Shown: positions 22,583-25,968 of the stretch, one piece after another
How positions within the stretch are numbered: position 1 is the first letter of the stretch
Layout: each line of letters begins with the position of its first letter
Source: Actinomycetota bacterium
GTDB taxonomy: Bacteria > Actinomycetota > Acidimicrobiia > Spongiisociales > ZC4RG35
Assembly (NCBI GenBank): GCA_027296205.1
Contig: JAPUJM010000073.1
Location: 1-25,968 of the forward strand
Length of the DNA stretch: 25,968 nucleotides
Reading direction: 5' to 3'
The notes under the pieces: model-generated
Told to the model about the DNA's origin: nothing
Database searches by the model: none
What the model saw: only the letters and a program-made list of their open reading frames with translations
Position numbers and translations under genes: made by a program

Positions 22583-22963
22583 TTACTCCGTCAGGTCCTT
22601 GTAGGCGGCGGCGTCGACCAGACCTTCCTCTGAGAACTCGTCCGCCACCTCGATCTCGACCAACCAGCCCTCGCCGTATGGGCTCGTGTTCACCAACTCC
22701 GGTGAGTCCGCAACGGCCTGGTTGATCGCAACTACCGTCCCGGCGAACGGCGCGTACACCTCACCAACCGACTTGGTGCTCTCGATCTCAACCAGAAGAT
22801 CATTCTTGGCAACGGTTGAACCGTCGATCGGCAGCTCGACAAAGACCACATCACCGAGTTGGTCCTGGGCATAGTCGGAGATACCGATCCTCACCACCGA
22901 GCCATCTTTGCGCTGGATCCACTCGTGCTCATCGTTGTAGAGCAGGTCTTCAGGTATTTGCAT
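22583..22963 (-). CDS. gcvH: Glycine cleavage system H protein
   Basis: A 126-residue lipoyl carrier protein that shuttles the aminomethyl group between GcvP and GcvT. The lipoyl-accepting Lys64 is in EIESTKSVGEVYAP, and the flanking DYAQDQLGDVVFVELP and SPYGEGWLVEI are typical. The ATG at 22963 shares a base with the stop of the upstream gene (TGATG) and has GAGGAG (22975-22970) six bases upstream. The partner gcvT is at 16082-17131; gcvP and lipoylation genes are not in the window. Confidence 0.96.
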   Translation of the reverse strand: MQIPEDLLYNDEHEWIQRKDGSVVRIGISDYAQDQLGDVVFVELPIDGSTVAKNDLLVEIESTKSVGEVYAPFAGTVVAINQAVADSPELVNTSPYGEGWLVEIEVADEFSEEGLVDAAAYKDLTE

Positions 22964-23559
22964 CAACTCTCCTCGTGACTGGTCGCGGACTTTACCTCCG
23001 CGAGGGCCTTCCTGGCGTCACCCACATACTGGAATGCGACGTACCAGTACATCGCCAGTCCAACGACACCCGTCACCCACGCAAGAAAGAGGGTGATCGC
23101 ACCGAGGAAGCCGATTGCCGCCAGATAGAACAAGGGTATTGCGCCGTAGAGGATGAAGGTCGCCAATTTGCCGAGATATCGAACCTCCAACGTGCCGGCG
23201 CTTTTGGAGAGAAGTCTCAGTGTCACCAAGCCCATCAACAACTCACGGGCGATGAGACCGACACCGATGACCAGTGGCACGACGTCAACGATCATTCCTC
23301 CGATGACGGCGGAGGCAATCATCAGACGGTCGGCTATCGGGTCAAACGCTGTGCCGAACTTGGAGACCTGATCGAGTTTGCGGGCGAGGTAGCCGTCGAT
23401 CCAGTCGGTCGAGCCGATCAAGAAGATGAGACCCGCAGCCAGACCGATGCTCTCCTCTACCAGCAGCACCCACCAGAAGACGCCTACACCCAACAACCGG
23501 ACAAACGTGACCAGATTGGGAATCGTCAGGATGCGATCGGAGACCTGCTCGTCTGGCAC
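22963..23559 (-). CDS. CDP-alcohol phosphatidyltransferase (PgsA-like)
   Basis: Integral membrane enzyme that transfers a phosphatidyl group from CDP-diacylglycerol to an alcohol, here most like phosphatidylglycerophosphate synthase. It has 198 residues with about six membrane segments. The CDP-OH-P signature is complete: D52, D55, G56, A59, R60, G69, D73, D77 (from TDWIDGYLAR and GTAFDPIAD). Rv1822 (pgsA2) is found just upstream of the gcvH block in mycobacteria, supporting the assignment. The GTG at 23559 is preceded at six bases by TACGCT. Its first 218 bp overlap the reading frame of the upstream solute-binding protein gene. Confidence 0.92.
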   Translation of the reverse strand: MPDEQVSDRILTIPNLVTFVRLLGVGVFWWVLLVEESIGLAAGLIFLIGSTDWIDGYLARKLDQVSKFGTAFDPIADRLMIASAVIGGMIVDVVPLVIGVGLIARELLMGLVTLRLLSKSAGTLEVRYLGKLATFILYGAIPLFYLAAIGFLGAITLFLAWVTGVVGLAMYWYVAFQYVGDARKALAEVKSATSHEES

Positions 23560-25408
23560 CAGACGAGCGTACCTGTGTGACCAAGGAGGCAGGTCTCACG
23601 TCGCCGATGCCACCGAGTCGTCCCTGAATACCCCCAAGAGCGGAGGCGACGTCAAAGGCGACACGGTCGGAGCGGTACACCTCGGTGATCTCGCTCGTGT
23701 ACAGCAAGAGATAGGGGAGGTCGGCCGAGAGAGTGTTCTCCATGTTCCACAACGCCTGGCGGGCATCTTCAAAACTGTAGGAACCCTCGTACGCCTCGAG
23801 TTGGAGGGCGAACCTGGCACTGGAGTACCCGGTGTTGTTCATGTTGCCTTCGGTGCTGAAAAGGGTGCGGTAGTAGCCGGGCAGGGCCGGATTGCCCAGA
23901 GACCAGCCGAGAAGGTACATGTCGTAGTGGAGGAGCCCGTCCTCGCCGGGGGTGAAGACGAGGTCGACGACACTGTCGAAGTCGGTTTCGACCGGTCTCA
24001 CGTCGAATCCGAGCCAACCCAGGGTCTTGGCGATCTCGGCGGTGTAGAGGGGACGAGTTGGGTCGTAAGCGTCTCCTGGAGTGAGGATTGTCAGGGGTGC
24101 GGGTGCCAGTCCCCGAATTTTCAGCCCGGCACCGGCGGCGACCCCTCCATCAGCATCCACTGTCGGCACCGTTGACCAGGTGTATCCCGCGTCGCGGAGG
24201 CCGTCCAGGGCAGAGTCGAGACGCGTCGCGAGGTCGCCCGAGTACCGCTCCGCGTTGGTTCCTACCGCCTCAGGATCGAACCACCGGGTATTGGAGTTGC
24301 TGACAAAGCTGTGTGCAACCGAGCCCCCGACGGGAATCGAGGCGGCGAGACCCTCTCTGTCGAGAAGCAACGCCAACGCCGTCCGAAAAGCCAGATCCGA
24401 CATCGGCTCTCTGCTCATGTTGAATCCGATATACCGCACGCCATTCGCAGGGTTCGTCTCGACAACGATCGACGGATTCGAAGCGACCTCCTTCAGGTGA
24501 TCTTCGGTGAGGCCATTCGGGGTCAGGATCGAATCAATCTCCCCTTCACCGAGGGCGACGACAGCAGCATCCTCGTCTTCGTAGATGCGATACTCGACGA
24601 TGTCCGGAGCGGACCCGAAGGGGTATCCGGGGTTGGCCGTGCTCGTCACCAACGTCTCGCCAATCGTGGCCAGCGCCAACGGTCCGCCTCCCACATCGGG
24701 AGACCCGGCGAGGGCAAACAGCTCGGCCATGTCAACATCTCCAACAAGGGGTTGCCAGACGTGGGCGGCCATTATTGGTGCCAGGCCCGGCCCGTATGGC
24801 CAAACACCGAGATTGGGGCGCTCGGTGAACTCGATACGAAGCTCGTATTCGGAGTCGGCATGCATTGACCCGATCGTGGTCGGGAACGCTTCGCTCCAAC
24901 TCCCCTCCAGGCCAAGAGCACGGCTTGTTTCGAAGGTGAACACGATGTCATGGGCGGTAACGGGCTCGCCGTCACTCCACGACAGCGAATCGTTCAATGG
25001 GACTTCCACCCTCCAACCACCGGAAGTGAGAGAAGGACTTACGTCTGAGACGGCAAGCTCGGGGGCCAGGGCCCCGTCGACCGGGTCGAGGGAGTAAAGG
25101 GCGGGCTTGGTCGGTCCCAGGATGTAGGCATTCCAGACCGAGGGTTCGCCTCCGTAGAAAGCCCAGAAGTTGTCTGTGGTCACTCCGGCAAGAACGCCGA
25201 CCCGATAGACGAACGGGGCAGGCTCGGCTGTCGCAACTGGCTCGAATGTTGCAGGAGTGTCGGCAACGCTCGACGCGGGATCGTGATCATCAGTAACAAG
25301 CTCGATCACACTCGGATCCCCACCCGGGCCGATCTGCACGATCGCCACCACGGCAATGCCGGAGAGCACCACGGTGGCTCCAATGGTCCTTATCATCTTG
25401 TCTCGCAA
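23342..25408 (-). CDS. ABC transporter solute-binding protein, family 5 (peptide/nickel type), with abnormal 3' extension
   Basis: Membrane-anchored extracellular binding protein. An N-terminal hydrophobic helix (about residues 6-27) has no lipobox. The SBP_bac_5 domain follows (about 65-610), with LSWSDGEPVTAHDIVFTFE at about 142-160. The frame gives 688 residues, but the last ~72 overlap the pgsA-like gene in another frame and are rich in Arg, Ser, Gly and His, as expected for non-coding frames. Family members would end near GGIQGRLGGIGDV...LVTQ, about residue 608-616; a CAG in that region is one transition from TAG. So a lost stop is likely. The TTG at 25408 is chosen because GGAGGT lies seven bases upstream; ATG 25396 is the alternative. 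No permease or ATPase genes are next to it. Confidence 0.85.
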   Translation of the reverse strand: MRDKMIRTIGATVVLSGIAVVAIVQIGPGGDPSVIELVTDDHDPASSVADTPATFEPVATAEPAPFVYRVGVLAGVTTDNFWAFYGGEPSVWNAYILGPTKPALYSLDPVDGALAPELAVSDVSPSLTSGGWRVEVPLNDSLSWSDGEPVTAHDIVFTFETSRALGLEGSWSEAFPTTIGSMHADSEYELRIEFTERPNLGVWPYGPGLAPIMAAHVWQPLVGDVDMAELFALAGSPDVGGGPLALATIGETLVTSTANPGYPFGSAPDIVEYRIYEDEDAAVVALGEGEIDSILTPNGLTEDHLKEVASNPSIVVETNPANGVRYIGFNMSREPMSDLAFRTALALLLDREGLAASIPVGGSVAHSFVSNSNTRWFDPEAVGTNAERYSGDLATRLDSALDGLRDAGYTWSTVPTVDADGGVAAGAGLKIRGLAPAPLTILTPGDAYDPTRPLYTAEIAKTLGWLGFDVRPVETDFDSVVDLVFTPGEDGLLHYDMYLLGWSLGNPALPGYYRTLFSTEGNMNNTGYSSARFALQLEAYEGSYSFEDARQALWNMENTLSADLPYLLLYTSEITEVYRSDRVAFDVASALGGIQGRLGGIGDVRPASLVTQVRSSGARRAGLRSHPDDSQSGHVCPVVGCRRLLVGAAGRGEHRSGCGSHLLDRLDRLDRRLPRPQTRSGLQVRHSV
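23566..23571 (-). promoter_or_regulatory. Leaderless-type -10 (TACGCT) of the pgsA-gcvH operon
   Basis: TACGCT ends six bases before the GTG at 23559. It lies inside the 3' part of the solute-binding-protein frame, so the operon appears to have its own promoter. Confidence 0.45.
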
Positions 25409-25415
25409 GGCGTCT

Positions 25416-25421
25416 ACCTCC
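25416..25421 (-). promoter_or_regulatory. Ribosome binding site deciding a TTG start
   Basis: GGAGGT stands seven bases before the TTG at 25408 and about 19 bases before the first ATG (25396), favouring TTG initiation of the solute-binding protein. Confidence 0.5.
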
Positions 25422-25541
25422 CGATGCAAAGATCGGCAGGTATCGAGGGGGCCTTAACGCGGAAGTCGGCGACTTGGGACCGACTCGTTTGGGACGCCGG
25501 ATGATGCAAGTGGCCCCGTCGCGTCTACCATTTCACGATCA

Positions 25542-25583
25542 CGGGCTGTGGCGCAGCTTGGTAGCGCGCTTGACTGGGGGTCA
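25542..25583 (+). tRNA. 5' half of tRNA-Pro (anticodon GGG), truncated
   Basis: The first 42 bases of a proline tRNA are clear: acceptor strand CGGGCTG (25542-25548), TG, D-arm GCGC-AGCTTGGTA-GCGC (25551-25567), G26, anticodon stem CTTGA (25569-25573) and loop CTGGGGG with anticodon GGG at 25576-25578. The 3' side of the anticodon stem starts TCA (25581-25583) but then reads CA instead of the expected AG. No variable loop, T-arm (GGTTCRA) or acceptor complement CAGCCCG follows before the window end. A -10-like TACCAT (25526-25531) precedes it. As written, the gene cannot form a tRNA, and the break suggests insertion or rearrangement. Confidence 0.7.
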
Positions 25584-25596
25584 CACCAGACCCATA

Positions 25597-25626
25597 CCAG
25601 CGAGTACCAGCCAGTAACAACGAGTA
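25597..25626 (+). repeat. Three tandem imperfect 10-bp repeats
   Basis: CCAGCGAGTA, CCAGCCAGTA and ACAACGAGTA follow each other without gaps, 14 bp after the tRNA break. The 10-bp period puts each copy on the same face of the helix, as in arrays of protein-binding sites such as integrase arm sites. Confidence 0.6.
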
Positions 25627-25707
25627 GTAGGAACATGGCATCTACCAGGGGTTACGTTCTCAATCCATACCAACACGTCCCAACCCGTATCGGCTGGTTT
25701 CTGGGTC

Positions 25708-25729
25708 GATAGCTGGCAGATAGCTGGCA
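25708..25729 (+). repeat. Perfect 11-bp tandem duplication
   Basis: GATAGCTGGCA occurs twice in a row (25708-25718 and 25719-25729). No coding or structural role is evident. Confidence 0.7.
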
Positions 25730-25861
25730 CGGCGCATGACGAGAGAACAAGTAGGCATCGCTCGGGCGCTGGAAGCCGAAGTCGCCCAGACAAGCCGCTG
25801 AACGGAAGGGGACACGGACCGACCTACAACCCAGTGGTGAATTAGTCGTCTCTCGGACCGC

Positions 25862-25881
25862 AACATAAGTGCCGTTATGTT
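25862..25881. repeat. 7-bp inverted repeat with 6-bp centre, dif-like
   Basis: AACATAA (25862-25868), GTGCCG (25869-25874), TTATGTT (25875-25881). Two inverted arms around a 6-bp centre, with inner ends CATAA and TTATG, match the architecture of XerC/XerD (dif) sites. With 11-bp arms (25858-25868 and 25875-25885) 8 of 11 positions are symmetric. A repressor operator is the alternative. Confidence 0.5.
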
Positions 25882-25938
25882 CGTGTCGGCGAGTGATCGG
25901 AACGACAGCAGAAGCGGTCACCCGGTAACTTCTCTTTC

Positions 25939-25968
25939 GTGGATGACGCTTTGCAGACTGTCGTGTTC
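25939..25968 (+). CDS. Possible start of a gene running off the window
   Basis: A GTG at 25939 opens a frame (VDDALQTVVF) that is still open at the last base. TAACTT (25926-25931) lies seven bases upstream, the leaderless arrangement seen elsewhere in the window. Only ten residues are visible, so the product cannot be named and the call is weak. Confidence 0.2.
   Translation, partial: MDDALQTVVF

Larger units (their letters stand above)
25584..25968 (+). other. Right-end region without recognisable genes, probable edge of an integrated element
   Basis: About 385 bp after the broken tRNA. Open frames here on both strands are short and unlike known proteins. What can be seen is three 10-bp direct repeats (25597-25626), an 11-bp tandem repeat (25708-25729), a dif-like inverted repeat (25862-25881) and a possible gene start at 25939. 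The stretch looks less GC-rich than the left part of the window. Attachment-site DNA of an integrated element is the best guess, but no integrase is visible. Confidence 0.4.

Noticed and set aside
22816..23580. 254-residue plus-strand frame opposite gcvH and the pgsA-like gene
   Set aside because: Antisense to the complete CDP-alcohol transferase signature; no motif found.
25652..25921. 89-residue minus-strand frame in the right-end region as an excisionase or integrase piece
   Set aside because: No helix-turn-helix or recombinase motif, and it crosses the tandem and inverted repeats.
25574..25968. Group I intron in the tRNA anticodon loop as explanation for the broken tRNA
   Set aside because: No 3' exon (T-arm or CAGCCCG) is found within 385 bp and no conserved P/Q/R/S core elements were recognised; the remaining length is also short. 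A longer intron beyond the window cannot be excluded.

Overview
The window looks like chromosomal DNA of a GC-rich (about 60 % by eye), deep-branching member of the Actinomycetota, possibly an acidimicrobiia-like lineage. The strongest evidence is the minus-strand block pgsA-like / gcvH / garA-like FHA / merR ... DUF151 nuclease / ... merR, which follows the Mycobacterium tuberculosis order Rv1822, Rv1826-Rv1830. A mycobacterial-type adenosine deaminase and a deazaflavin (F420)-type DDN-family oxidoreductase agree with this. Many transcription units start with a TAnnnT hexamer 6-7 nt before the start codon, the signature of leaderless transcripts common in this phylum.

Layout. 1-3416 (+): two half-size ABC exporters forming a heterodimer with one degenerate ATP site; the first is cut by the window edge. 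3456-4906 (-): cell-wall amidase and a small exported protein, divergent from a 59-residue membrane protein (4944-5123, +). 5196-7906 (-): galE and a phosphohexose mutase, both feeding sugar-nucleotide supply. 7964-8983 (-): a soluble PAS histidine kinase. 9059-10692 (-): the two subunits of an aconitase-X enzyme, with a 116-bp relic of a GMC oxidoreductase beside it (10746-10861, +). 10863-12135 (-): rnhB and a YqgE/AlgH protein. 12195-14293 (+): adenosine deaminase and threonine dehydrogenase. 14297-15486 (-): DDN-family oxidoreductase and a monoacylglycerol-lipase-like hydrolase. 15565-18035 (-): merR, a nuclease-fold gene with an apparent CTG start, gcvT and a split-barrel flavoprotein. 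18185-19697 (-): DUF151 nuclease and a potassium channel broken by a one-base frameshift. 19737-23559 (-): pgsA-like, gcvH, garA-like, merR, D-Ala-D-Ala carboxypeptidase and hpt in a tight series. 23342-25408 (-): a solute-binding protein whose reading frame runs 218 bp into the pgsA-like gene.

The right end changes character. The 5' half of a tRNA-Pro(GGG) stops in the anticodon stem at 25583. It is followed by 385 bp with short direct repeats, a Xer/dif-like inverted repeat and no convincing gene, which looks like the edge of an integrated element.

Functionally, threonine dehydrogenase (threonine to the glycine precursor), GcvT and GcvH (glycine cleavage) and the GarA-like regulator put glycine/C1 and central nitrogen metabolism together in about 10 kb. 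The amidase, carboxypeptidase, GalE and mutase are envelope genes. I found no CRISPR array, no intact insertion sequence and no clear new defence system.
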